Below, one piece after another: positions 19,961 through 31,243 of a stretch of DNA of 64,000 bases. The DNA comes from Erythrobasidium yunnanense (Eukaryota > Basidiomycota > Cystobasidiomycetes > Erythrobasidiales > Erythrobasidiaceae). The position numbers were made by a program, and so were the translations under genes. Each line of letters starts with the position of its first letter. Position 1 is the stretch's first letter. Location: positions 558,001-622,000 of the forward strand of contig BCJC01000003.1 in the NCBI GenBank assembly GCA_001600175.1. Reading direction: 5' to 3'. The notes under the pieces are model-generated. The model was not told the origin of the DNA. It searched no databases and saw nothing but the letters and a program-made list of their open reading frames with translations.

Positions 19961-22900
19961 TTAGACTGAGACGTCTGTCGCAAGACTATCTGAGGACAGA
20001 TGCTCAATGATCGTCAGATCGCTCGGATCCACCGTACTATAGTTCCCACCGCTTCCATTGCTTCCTACTGAGGCAGTCAAGCTGAAGTGCTTTCCTGTTT
20101 CTGCAATGAACATAGTTGGAGCACCTTGACCGTCCTGAGACTGGAAGGAAGGGTCGATAGCCGAAGGAGGGAGCGAGCCACCGTATTCAGCGACATAGGA
20201 AGTTGCGGATGGAAGTCCATAGTCGTCTAGATTGGCGAGGAAGGGCACGCTGCCATCCTCTGTTGGCATATATTGGTAGCTTTGAAAGCCGGTCGAACCC
20301 GTATCGGGCGTGTTGAGTAAGGCTGAGACTGGCTGCATCTCCATCATAGAAGGTGCAGTGAGGTATTGCTCGAAAGAGTCATTACCTTGCCGTTCGCTGC
20401 CTTCTGCCAGTCTAGGAAGACCCTCGCTTTGGTACATAGTACCGTCCGGCGCTTGCTCCATCAAGATATACTCGACGCCAGGCTGCGAGAATGTCGGAGG
20501 CACTTCTTGATGGCTGGCTGATGCTGAAACAGAGGGTACTTGATATGCCATCTTCATCATATTGTATGCATCGTTTGATGGATAGAAAACACCGTCAATG
20601 ACGAAACCATCTTGTCCAACAGGATGCTGGGGTATAGATGCTGTGACAGCGAAAGGCGCAGCAGGCGATGAGTTCGCACGATACATGCTGCTGCTACTTG
20701 GTGCTGACAGGCCTTGCGTGTTTGCGATTGAGCGCATCGCTGGTTGTTGCGAGTGTGCTCTCATGCCCGCTGAGACTTTGCGTGGAGAGGACTGACTACG
20801 CCTAAGCTGGGTTGGCAGTTGTCGCAGGGCCTGTTGATACATCTGCGGTTGCTGAACAAGCTGCATTGACTGATCAGGTGTTTGCGCTGGGACGAATGTG
20901 AAAATGTGATTTTGTTGAAATTGATCATATGCGCCTTGCGCCTGGTACTGAAGCGCCTGGCCTCCCAAGTTTCCAGTGACCGTTGTAGCACCTTCTGGCG
21001 TCTGATACAGCTGATGCGAAGGTGCCATACCCATCGAGGACGATGGACCATCACCATCGACTAAAGGTAATCCGTATGGCTCCGTCACTTCTTGGAACAA
21101 CAGCTGTTGAGGCGGAGCGTTCGTAAGACCAGCAAGCAGTTCCTCGATGCTCAAGAAAGTCTCGCTGCCGTGCACTGGTCTTGGGACAGGATGCTGTATG
21201 TGCGAATACATGCTAGCTTGTTCCACAGCTGTCGGAGATATCGGACCGTAGACTAGCTGCTGCGGCGAAGTCGAAACTGGCGGGTGCGTGACGCTGCGAG
21301 CCATCGAAGATGCCGTAGGCTGTTGATATCTTGGGACCGTCTTTGACCTGCTGCTGGAAGCAGTGACAGAAGGTGACTTTGCGAAAGACCTTTGCCTCGC
21401 CTGCGATGGAGTTGAGAGGCGCATCTGAGAGTTCTGCATATGTACACCAATGTTTACGGACGGTGACATTCGACTCGGCGTGCGAGATGTGGAAGGCACG
21501 ACCACTTGAGACGCGGCGGGCGAAGCTCGAGACCTGCCGTTCAAGCCTTGCTGCTGAGCAAAGCTGCTGGCATTCTGCTTGAACAGCTCTGCTTTGCTTG
21601 AAGCGACAGCAGATGTCTTCGACACCGGTACAGGGATTCGCGATCTCGCTTTGAGCGGTGTGGTAAGTTGACGCGATGAGCTCGAGACAGAGGCCTGCTT
21701 CACTGGCGAAGGGGAAGGAGGGCATGTCCGACTTTCTGGCGCATCAAGAACCGCGTTCACTGCTGTAGGCAAGCCAAGAAAAGCAGGGTCGAAAGATGGC
21801 ACAAAGTCCCCGATAGGCGTACTTGGTACCGGAATATCGAGGTCTTCGCCTCCATCGTCCGCGTATCCTGTAGATGACTGTCCTCGTTTATTTCCATAGT
21901 ACGGGATGACCTTGTCGGGATGTTCCGGTGAAGGTGTCGAGTATCTGTTATAATCTTGATTCGAGGTCGACGAGCTGAGGGTCTTCTTCTTGGGGTTATA
22001 TTTATAGTCTGTTTGAAGTCGGAGGCTTAGCACGGCGCCCAATTGCCAGAGCAGCCATCTTACCGGGATACATCGCCATGTGCTCGGCTTTCTTGCGATC
22101 CGCCGCTTTGTTGTAGTAGTCTCGAACATTGTTCGGTTCAGAATGCCATGCGTCTAGGAAAACATCATCCGTCAGTCAGGATGCTCAGGCTCCAAGCGTT
22201 TGCAGCCACTTACGGCTCAACAGCTGGCTAAGAGTCGCCTGCGGCATCCCTGCGATTTCTGGCTTCCCCTTCAATTCCTTCAATCTATCTGATCTATACA
22301 AGATCCAAGCATTTGGAGGTCTGTTAATCTTCCCTGGCGTAGACTTCTTGTTATGATTGCGCTTTTCAGCGGGCATCGATTTCGAGAGCGAGTCTTTGAC
22401 AGGTGGCGTGGGCGGTTGAGCTGTTGGTAGAGGAGGAATAGACGCTGCATTGGCAGTGGACGTTGTGGGAGGACGAGAGGCAGAGGAGCGCTTAAGGGGT
22501 GCGATAGTCCGCTTAGCTACAGATGGGCTTGGAAAAGCTTGAGCTTGAGGCGGCGATGTCCTTGGGCTCTGCAGAATGATGTATATCAGATTTATTGACG
22601 CGGTGAGTGTGAGTTCGCGAACTCACGAATGCCAATCTTGCCGAAGGCGATTCGGGCATTGGATCCGCTTCAGAAAGCGACAGTGCAGCAGCTTGTCGTC
22701 TGACCTGAGATGCGAACAAACTCATAGCATCATCTGAGCTACCTGCGACTGGGTTCGCGAACGGTGCGAACTGCTGCTCATCGGGCGGAGTAAGATTGAA
22801 AGCTTCAACCGCAGGGATCACTGCAGTAGATTGTTTAGGAGGCGTCGAGAAGGATATCCCGTAGGGTCCGTTCCATGCTTCGAGGGCAGCTGCATCCAGA

Positions 22901-23514
22901 CCTGCTGGTGCGGAAAGAGGGAAGTCTCGAGCTGATCCTGGGAAGAAGGCATAGTCTTCTGCCATAGGATAGTGATATGTAGAAGATGAAGGAGGGGATA
23001 GAACAGAGACATCGAAGGTTGCACCGGCAGAATGCGGGAATGACGCCGATAGATGGGCAGAGGAAGCTGGCATGCTCGTGAAGAGGGAGCCTTTCCTGTT
23101 GCTTCTGATAGATGGTGAGGAAGGTAAAGACATGGACAGATTGTCGTCCTGCCCTTGGAATAGATGAAACTCGCTGTTGTTGTTTGAAGTTCGCCTCTGC
23201 CGGACGGACTTCGAGAGCGATGCAGCATCATCCGAAGCTTTTCTCTTGCTTCTACTACTAGCCATGCTTGAAGAGAACGAGGATGTTACCGGAGAGAGTA
23301 TTTTGGCTGTGACATCGATTTCGGGCGTCGCAGGTCCATGATCGATGATTGAGCTTGCCGAAGAGGTCGATTGCCGCAGCGTAGTATCTTGCTCGACTGG
23401 TATGTCTTGCTCCATTTCTACTTGCGATTGCTCTTCTTCGCGCTGCTTGATGGATGAAGAGCGAGTGAGTCTGGTTGCGACTCTGCGTCGAGCCAGCGCT
23501 GAGCTCGGTGCCAT
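19961..23514 (-). CDS. MATA-type HMG-box transcription factor, 1126 aa
   Basis: Exons are 23514-22627, 22568-22214, 22153-22064 and 22008-19961, and all phases close. The HMG box lies near residues 376-450: INRPPNAWILYRSDR, ATLSQLLSHAWHSEP, VRDYYNKAADRKKAEH and YPDYKYNPKKK. The N-PNAW start and YPDYKY end are hallmarks of sequence-specific mating-type/pheromone-response HMG factors in fungi. The box is cut by two introns. The N-terminal 370 residues are disordered with a basic start (ARRRVATRLTRSS), and the C-terminal 680 are Gln/Ser/Pro-rich, as in activation domains. It could be a Prf1/Mat2-like regulator or another HMG family member. Sequence alone does not settle which. Confidence 0.88.
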
Positions 23515-25072
23515 TTCGATATCTAGCGCACGCCGCCCAAGCTGGATGTCAGATGATAGTGGACAGGTTGTGTCTTCGCAGATATGCGTATACGTCGGGC
23601 CACCGTCAACCTAAAAAGACGACAGGACGTTTCGGTGACTGCAGCGAAAGAAGGTCAGTCAACATTTTGCATGTACTCCGCTCGTCCAGAACATAAACGC
23701 ACACTGCGCTGCGAATAGAAGCGTTCAAGATGAGCTGTCGAAGATGCAGCAGGATTGGCGTGAGCTGTAGCAGCAGGAAACCCAAGCTTTCGCTGCTGCC
23801 GCGCCCGTGGCCTTAGCCATCAGATGCATTCGATATACCACGAGCTCGCAGTGGACCGTGCGGTATTGCAGACGAGCGTTGGACGCCCAAAGCGCCCATC
23901 TTCAACGGCCGGCGCCAGTCAACAAAAGGCAGTGTGTTTGGGCCATGACAGTGACAGGTGCATTAGGATGGTCATTATCGACTGTTGGCTCTTCTCGAAC
24001 TGGTGATCACTGGTTTGTTGCTGCTTGATATCTTCGCTAAATGCGATTCAGTCGTGCCGGCAGCCTGCGAAAAGGATGCATGTTTGGATCTGTACGGAGC
24101 ATCGCATCGCATGTTCTTCTCAAGACGTTATGGATGTAAAGGCTAAGATCGGCTTTCAAGTTCATGGTACACGAAAGAAGCAAGAATCAAGGCGAAAATG
24201 GAGTGACTTTCGAGGATTCCGCTATCATGTCAAGGCTATCAACAGGCGACAAGGATCTCCTGCAATGCTCCTGCTCCCTCTCTGCCTGACTGCTGCTTCA
24301 TTCTTGGTTCTGTTCTTCTCCGATTCTCACTCTGCAAAATACGCGACACTATGTAGACTTCGGCTGCCCGGCGACTGCGAGCTAACTGAAGCTGTGGACG
24401 ACTCTCTTTGGGACGATATTCCTGCTTGATGGCTGCTCGACCGGGCATAGCGCAAACATCCAAACCGCTTCTGTCATCATCGACCTTTGACGTACCTGAC
24501 CGTGTGCCGCTCCCCGTAGAGTTTCTCACTGACAGCTGTCCTCTTTCCTTACACGATTTCCATCTCCTCTCTGAATCTGAACGCCCAACATTTTATCGTG
24601 TCCTCGTCACCAAAGAAACACCTGCTCGTGTATCTAGAGCCAAAAAATTCCAGTCGTGACAGTGAAGCTTCTTCTACTTGTCCGTGCATCGTATATAGCA
24701 GTTAATGTTATAATGACCTTTGAGCATCTGATAGGTTTAAGAGATGCCCACCCCAAGCATCAGTGCAGCTAGTTAGCCAGTGGAAGCGAGCGAAGCGCAA
24801 GTGCCCAAGCTTCACTTGCAAAGCATGCCATGGCAGGCATAAGGAATTAGGGAGCATTCAGAATGCGGTCTAAGCAGACATAGGCATGGCTCAGAGGTAT
24901 GAGATGAAGCGCAGAACTGAATTACGAAGGCTTGGAAGCCACTAGTTTTAGAATCTATAGGCTACAAGTTGGCCAGACGGCTTTCAGGAGATTTGCAGTG
25001 TCCGTTATCGGAGCTGAGGTGTCGCTTGCATCTGATGATGCTGCTCGTAAGCTGCACATTCCGATTGCCCCT
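23515..25072. other. upstream region of the HMG gene, one weak small ORF
   Basis: About 1.6 kb. The only item of note is a 54-codon frame on + (24265-24429), whose product starts with a hydrophobic stretch (LLLPLCLTAASFLVLFF) like a signal peptide or anchor. It has no further support. A long regulatory region is expected for a developmental regulator. Confidence 0.4.
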
Positions 25073-26428
25073 CTATCCGGCAACGAAGACGGCAGGTCCG
25101 GCAACCATATGGGGCAGGATCAAGGTTAGGTTGTAGGGAGTGAGGAATGGGTTGTCGTTGACAAGAGCGACGAAACCTAATATTCAAGGACCAATCAGTA
25201 TGTGCCACCTCAGCCTGTACAGGAGAAGAGTCTTACCTGTACCGTTGATTGCCGGGCCAGTCTTTGCGATGTCTGTGTTGTAGACATCACCCTTTGGCAG
25301 GTAGGCGTATCCGGTTGTCTCGGAGGTAAGGGTGAGGGGAGCGTATGTAGCATTGAGCTGATGAGTCCAGAGAGCATACTTAGGTGTTGATCCACCTGGA
25401 GATACGGTGGTGTAGCTGTTGTTGGGTCCGACCTTCTCGCCTGCAGGTGTCCATGAGAACTCGATCTTGTCTCCTGGTGCTACCAACTGCGAAATGTTGG
25501 TGGATACGGCAGACTTGGAGCCTTCACGAATAAGAGTAGGGTTGTTGTTGACGGTCAACGAAGCATAGTTGGACCAGGCGATGCGGGGAGTCTCGGCAGG
25601 GCAGCTCTGGATGTATGGAGCTAGCAGAGTCCATTGCCACGCCTGGGGAATACCGGCTTCGAAGTAGACGTCCATTCCGGGTGCACCGATGAACTGTCTG
25701 AAGGCCATCTGTTGACGAGCCTCGGTAGCGATACTCTGGGAGAGAAGTGTGGCAGAAGGCTTCGAGTTGAGCTTGGCGAGGAAACCCCAGACGCCTGTAG
25801 ATAAGAACAGTAAGTACCATACCTATATCTAAAGTACAAATGCGCGAAGCTTACCGGACTCTCCCCATCGAGTGAGCTTAACGTTGAACTCCAGGTACGA
25901 GCGAACGTCATCGAAAGCTCCAGAGTAGTTGTATGTGCACTGAGGAGCAGCGCCAGGTCCGAGAATGTTGGACAAGAGCTGAGCATGTCCAGTCTCCTGG
26001 TTGGCCATGAATTGCAGGAAGTCGCGATATGACTGGGTCATTCCGGCCTCCTCGAACTCGGCTACCGAGAATCGCTGCAGACCATAGTTGAATAGATCGA
26101 GCTGTATAAAGAGGAGCCTATCAGCACGCAGCCAATTCTGATGCTTCTTTGCCAAACTTACCTCGATCCACTCCTGGTAAAGACCAAGATTGAAAGAGCT
26201 GTAGTCAAAGTCGGAGATAGCTCTGTATACAGGCTTGTCGATGGTGTTGTTGCCCATAGGGTCGATGACTGAGACGGTCAATCCATTTCCACCGTCGCCG
26301 GGTACGGAAGGGTTGGGTCCAGTACCGCCTGCACTGGTCTTCTTGCCTCCATTGTTTCTACCCTCGAGAGGTGCTGCTGATACTGCAGCTGCGCCGACTG
26401 CTAGGGTTGCGAAGAAAGCTGCCTTCAT
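25073..26428 (-). CDS. secreted ferritin-like Rds1-family protein, 391 aa
   Basis: Exons are 26428-26162, 26101-25855, 25794-25237 and 25176-25073, and all phases close. A signal peptide (MKAAFFATLAVGAAAVSAAP) is followed by a Gly/Pro-rich stretch and a ferritin-like four-helix region. Metal-ligand-like motifs are in YQEWIELDLFNYG, EFEEAG and NQETGHAQLL, and later IATEARQQM. A beta-rich C-terminal third with several NxT/S sites ends in a hydrophobic PHMVAGPAVFVAG stretch. The family includes stress-related Rds1 of fission yeast and many secreted fungal proteins, and enzymatic activity is not established. The start at 26428 is chosen because the upstream in-frame ORF lacks a signal peptide context. 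Confidence 0.92.
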
Positions 26429-27233
26429 ATTGTATGATCTTCTGACTTTACGAAAGGAAGGGGAAGACGGACGCGATGGGAGTGATGGAAGTGAAGACAA
26501 GAAGGAGGATGGAAAACTTCTTCAAGTAATAACAAAGTATCATCCGGACACTTGACGAGGAAGCTCGAAATTTTGCCACTGGGGGGATCGTCATAAGGGA
26601 GGATCATCGTCGACTTGAAGCGGCCGAAAGAGCTGACAGAGCGAGCAAAGTGTGCGTATCGAGCGTCTTTCTTGCTGGAAGAGGCAAACGGGAACCCCAA
26701 GCTAGTATATTCTCGCTCCTCGCCCAGGTCCGTTTTGGCTGACTGTTCAGATTTCGCGGTGATCTATTTGCATGTGTGCATGTCATCACGGACAGCAGGA
26801 CGGCGGCTCGGATAGCATTCTAGGATGATTCTCTCGTCGACTTGAACGCGTAAACATCTTGTGATGGTCCTGCAACTGTTAGCCAAGTTGTCCAGGATTG
26901 TGCCTAGAGCCAGCTGTCTTATACATACATACTTACAAAACGAGGGCTGCACTTCCAATCCAATGGTAGAGTATATCCTTGACAGACGTATCAGTCAAGT
27001 ACTCTGTCAGTGAAGCCGACAGCTTCAGACGGTTTTGTCCTTTTCATGCTGGAAGGTTGTCCTCATGTGGACATCTGTTCCTTTAACACTAGCATGACCT
27101 TGCTATACCTCCTATTTGCTACATAGCATATGACGCTGATCTCCGAACGTCAATACGAGCTCAAGGGATGCACCAACCCGCGATGCGCTATCATGATGGC
27201 TTTTCGCAGGTCGCCTGTTCCAGCCTTCTGCAG
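26429..27233. other. intergenic, no firm gene
   Basis: About 0.8 kb. On the minus strand at 26764-26990 a donor (TTTT/GTAAGTATGT) and two acceptors allow short open joins, but none reaches a start codon, so I make no call. Confidence 0.4.
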
Positions 27234-27945
27234 CTAGGAAGATCGCTTCTCCAGGTGTTGTTCAAGCATGTAAGCGTCGTACTTGATGCTTGCATCTTGT
27301 CGCTGTGCAGATCCGACGATGATAGCTGTATTGAGGTACGCCAAGCGGGGCGATCCAGTCTCGAGCTTCAAGCGGAGCAGAAAGGTGTATTCAGAGACGT
27401 GGAGTGTTGCAACGTCTGCGCCTGTACGTCATTATAGCAATTAGCTGGCTAGTAGCGAGTCTTGCTGTTGCAAGCAACGTGGAACACGCGCACCTTCTGG
27501 CGGATGTCGCACACCCTCGCTATGGACGAGAATGGTCTCCCCTTCATCCGTCTGCAAGCAGTACTTTGCATCAGGTCTGTCGCGCGGTGTAGAAGGTCAG
27601 AACTTCGAGCTTGTTGTTCGAGGTTTCTCGCGACTGACCGGGCCGTCGCATCGTTCTGGACGAGGAGGGCATCAAAGCCTAGCGGTAGGACTTTACCATT
27701 GATGAGACCAGAGAAGGTGCCGCCTTTCAGGGGGATAATACGCCTTTCGGAACCTGCACGCGCCAGAAGAAGTCGAGGACCGAAGAGCCAAGTCAGTCCT
27801 GGCTGAACAGCGTCCTGCGGAGTTCGCGCGCAGATTGCTACATACCACCGCCATTATTGCCAACGTTTAGAGGAGCATCAAGCTCGCATTCGAGCGTAAA
27901 GAGGTGCTTGAGTCCGAGGCCGGGCAACCCAGAAGCTGATTGCAT
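27234..27945 (-). CDS. DUF3237 family protein, 161 aa
   Basis: Exons are 27945-27846, 27753-27639, 27576-27494 and 27421-27234, and all phases close. Family motifs run in order: GLKHLFTLECELDAPLNVG, RRIIPLKGGTFSG, GKVLPLGFDALLVQ, YCLQTDEGETILV and the C-terminal YLNTAIIVGS. DUF3237 proteins are small beta-barrel proteins of bacteria and fungi with no settled activity. There is no signal peptide, so it is likely cytosolic. The third-exon acceptor (GCGACAG/ACCTG) was preferred because it alone keeps the YxLxTDEGE block in frame. Confidence 0.88.
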
Positions 27946-28189
27946 ATCGCGCGAAGACGATATGGAAGAGCGGGTAGCTTGCAAGATGTAGAGAAATGAG
28001 AATGATGTGTGTATATGTTGTTGCTGCTTTATTATCACAAGCTCTCTACTTGTACTGTTAATAGACTGATGCCTAAGCCTTGTACTCAGCAGCTGTCTCC
28101 GCCTTACAAAGGGTGTTGTAACAATGGCCTTCTGATTACTGCTCTAGTATATCTGTACGTGTGGGGCGTCCGTGTGCAGCTTCCTTAGC

Positions 28190-29126
28190 TTACAGCTCAG
28201 CCTTGTGGTGCTTCCTCCGTGCACCTTCGGCTTCGGCTGTGCTTCCCAGAACGTTCTCTTCAACGTAGTCGAAGACTCTGTGTACATGATTGACATCAGC
28301 AAAGAGAGCTTTTGAACGCGGAAAGATACTGTTGAAGCTTACTTGTCAGTAGCCTATGTACGGTGGAATCGAAAGACGATAGGAGTCAGCCCAGACCCAC
28401 CGGCAGTTGATAGGATAGACGCACATATTCCACAGGATGATCAAACATGATCGGCAGAAGCGGCACGATAGCCAACCCGACCATCGTTGGTCCCCAACCT
28501 TTCACTCTCGTATTATTACTTTTGAGGAAGATAGGCGCCGAGTATTTGACTGCACTATGTATCGTGACAGCCGGTAGGACTATACTCGCCAACCCTTGAA
28601 AGACAGTTCTTCGAGCTACTCTTAGGCCTATCTCCGTCGCTGCGCTAATCTCGGCTTGATCTGAGGCTTTGCTGCCTGCTATACTTTGTTTTGAAAGACG
28701 GTCTTGTCGGTCAAGATGCGCTTTGTAGCCTTCGTAGCCAATATCGCCTGCGACGTAGGCTATCGAAACACCATATGCCGCAGTGACGACTTTGCGGTTG
28801 ATAATTGGACGAAAGGCTTCTCCGACGTCGCTAGGACCTTCTAATCAGCGACATTGCTCGACCTCAAATCACTATAACATCCAGACTTACCTCGTATAAG
28901 CCAGATATCGAGCGGCAGGAAGCAGGACGGGACGTATTCGACCAATGAGACCCAGATAACGGGCTTTTGTCTCTGTAGTATCAACTTCGCCATCTACTAT
29001 ACGTTGCTGTTTCTCCATGGCCAAGTCCATGACGGAACTCGTTGCGCTTCCGCTCGTCGACGGCGACCCAGATGAGGAGGAGGTAGAAGCAGAGGAAGTT
29101 GTGGTAGTAGTAGTGGTAGTGGACAT
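28190..29126 (-). CDS. MTFP1: mitochondrial fission process protein 1 (MTP18/MTFP1 family), 246 aa
   Basis: Exons are 29126-28891, 28830-28425, an 11-base exon 28353-28343, and 28277-28190; the sum is 247 codons. Conserved segments are RPVLLPAARYLAYTSDVGEA, RPIINRKVVTAAYG, VAGDIGYEGYKAH, QGLASIVLPAVTIHS and MFDHPVEYATDKVFDY. The protein sits in the inner mitochondrial membrane and promotes division in animals. The fungal homologues have the same core. The N-terminus here carries a long Thr/Ser run from repeated ACC/ACT codons, so it may differ in targeting. ATG 29126 is used because a TTG precedes it. Confidence 0.9.
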
Positions 29127-29684
29127 GGTATGAAACTTCACTTGCGTCAAAGGAATGCAGCTAAGGAAGGGAGGTTTATCGGATTGAGCGACAGAAGGAA
29201 ACCCAGGCGGGTTCTGGCTGGTCCTTTACGCCTCTATAGGTGAGAAAGTTCTGGAGATGTTGTAGAGTTCAAGACGTTGCGACTATTTACTGCTGCTTGG
29301 AGCTCGAGATAGGGGCCAAGGCTGTTTGCAGATCCGGCAGTGTCGCTACGAAACAGGCCTGTGAAGCTTGAAGGCTACTAGATGTCGAGTTTGCGGTAGA
29401 TGAGCGCTGTCAAGCGTCTGGAAGGTACGACTTTAGCTAGCACGAAATGAAACGTAGGCTTGAGCAAGACCTACGTGTCATTTTTCGGCTTGCAAAACAT
29501 CATAGCCCGGCTGAAGTGTCTCTGTAAAGAGAGATTGCAGTTCTGCTAGTGTTACAACAACGCCTTGATAACTCTCTGACTGCTCTGGAGGATGAGAACA
29601 AAGCTATGTACTCTTGCTGAACGGACATTGCCTCTTGCTATGCTACTGAGACTGATTTGACTTTTGAGAGTAGTGTTGATTGGG
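29127..29684. other. intergenic, no gene seen
   Basis: 558 bases between the MTFP1 start and the 3' end of the next minus-strand gene. It holds promoter and terminator material only. Confidence 0.5.
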
Positions 29685-30729
29685 CTATTCGTACATGATG
29701 AGACGAGCAAATTCGGATTCGGACATCGTGAGCGCCTTGTCCAGCTCGAGTGGTTTCTTCTGCAAGAAGGGTATCAGAGTGACATCAAAGAGCAGTTAAA
29801 TCAAGGCGTACCTGTTTCGATGCACCTCCTTCTGACTGCCATATATCCTGTACTGCCCTCCGCGAGTCCTGTTTCCTGCTCTTTGACCGACCATTCTTAC
29901 TCGATAAGCCGGTAGGCGTCTGATTGCCCGAATCATCCGAGTAGGAAGCTTCTTCCTCTAGCTCGTCTTCGTCATCATCTACACCACCTGCGCTTGCGGT
30001 TCTATAGCTTGCTACCGTCCCATACTGATCTTCATCATTTTCTGACGTTTGCTCTGCCGGGCCTTTGCCGTGCCTGCTACTGCCTGACGACTTCCTCACC
30101 TTCTGCAAGGAGTATATCGAGTTGTCTGTCGTCTTCTTCTCCGCCCGCCAGAGTGTGTCGTTGCCTGCGCTAGACCCTACTTGAGGAAGTGCACGGTGAC
30201 CGGCTGGAGTCGATGCTATTCCGTCGTCCTCAGGCGAGTTGCTCGCTGTCGAACCTGAGCCTGATGCTTCCATATGCAATTGCGGTATATGGCCATTCGT
30301 GACAGAGACGATCTTCCTGCAAGCACGGAGAGGACATACCGAGTCAGCCGAACCCAAACCAGCTGACCGTCAAGGCAGTTTTTGCCTTACTCTGCAGCTT
30401 CTTCGATGATCCTGTCGAGTCTGCGCTGGTATTCGACCAGAGCTTCGTCGTCAAACGCTTTAGGGGGAGGGGCAGCGACGCTTTGAACGAGCCAAGTCGT
30501 CAGTCATAGGATGACCAGGGAAATAGGCAGAGGGATCCAGGTAATTCACAATGGCAAGATGTTGGGATCCAGGAGGGGTGTCTGCTCGTTTGGCTGCGAC
30601 TGTTTCGTCCAGCGCATCGATGGATCTCAGCTTTTTTCGGACAACCCAACACCGTCGTTTCGTATCGCGGCTCACGTCGTTCGCTATGCTTTTGCGCTTC
30701 TTCCTGCCTATTCCACAGCACGAAAACAT
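29685..30729 (-). CDS. LAMTOR1/Ego1-like membrane adaptor candidate
   Basis: Firm exons are 30480-30391, 30316-29812 and 29759-29685, and their phases close. The first encodes APPPKAFDDEALVEYQRRLDR followed by IIEEAAEKIVSVTN, resembling the helix of LAMTOR1/Ego1 (EQALL..IL.KTA.NIIDVS). A Ser/Asp/Glu-rich disordered middle and an end with LTMSESEFARLIMYE follow. The putative first exon starts at ATG 30729 with MFSCCGIGRKKRKS. A Cys pair by a basic stretch suits palmitoylation, but the usual myristoyl glycine is absent. The only phase-consistent donor (30653, GTGTTG) is weak, so the 5' end is uncertain. If correct, it anchors Rag GTPases for TORC1 signalling on vacuoles. Confidence 0.5.
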
Positions 30730-31243
30730 GGCCAGAATATCCAGCCAGCGCCAGCGATGCAGCCAGAGGTTGCGAGAGGAACTAAGGGAAAAGCCCAAGA
30801 GGAGCCGGAGCTCAAGCTGATGGTGAAAACTGAAGATATAGATACACAACAGCGCAGAGTCAATCCGTATTCTATCCTATGCGCAGCACTGCTTCTGCCT
30901 GATCCATTTTACTGCTGCTCGAAAACCGGACGTCATGCCTATATCCAGCCAGAAGAGCTTCTGGTTGATTCCAGCCTCTACAACCGCTTCTAAACTGTTC
31001 TGTCTATCATGAGAAGGCACTTACTGATGCGTGCGAACGCGGCTGCCGTTGTTGTCGAGAATGCCGGCAAGAATGTCAACGCGATGCAGATGGTACATAC
31101 TTCGTCCAGCTGTGCGGGCTAGTCTGACTCACATCAAATTCAGTAAATAAACACTCCCTGAAGTATGTCTTCGCTGCAAGGGAGACGAGATTCTCTTCTC
31201 CGACAACTAGACATCCCTGAAACGCAATCGTATCGCTCTCAAC
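30730..31243. other. divergent upstream region
   Basis: About 0.5 kb between the Ego1-like gene (-) and glyoxal oxidase (+). No gene is seen. Confidence 0.5.

Noticed and set aside
26760-26990. Spliced minus-strand mini-gene (DILYHWIGSAALV...)
   Set aside because: Donor and acceptor exist, but no start codon reaches the frame and two acceptors give unrelated tails.
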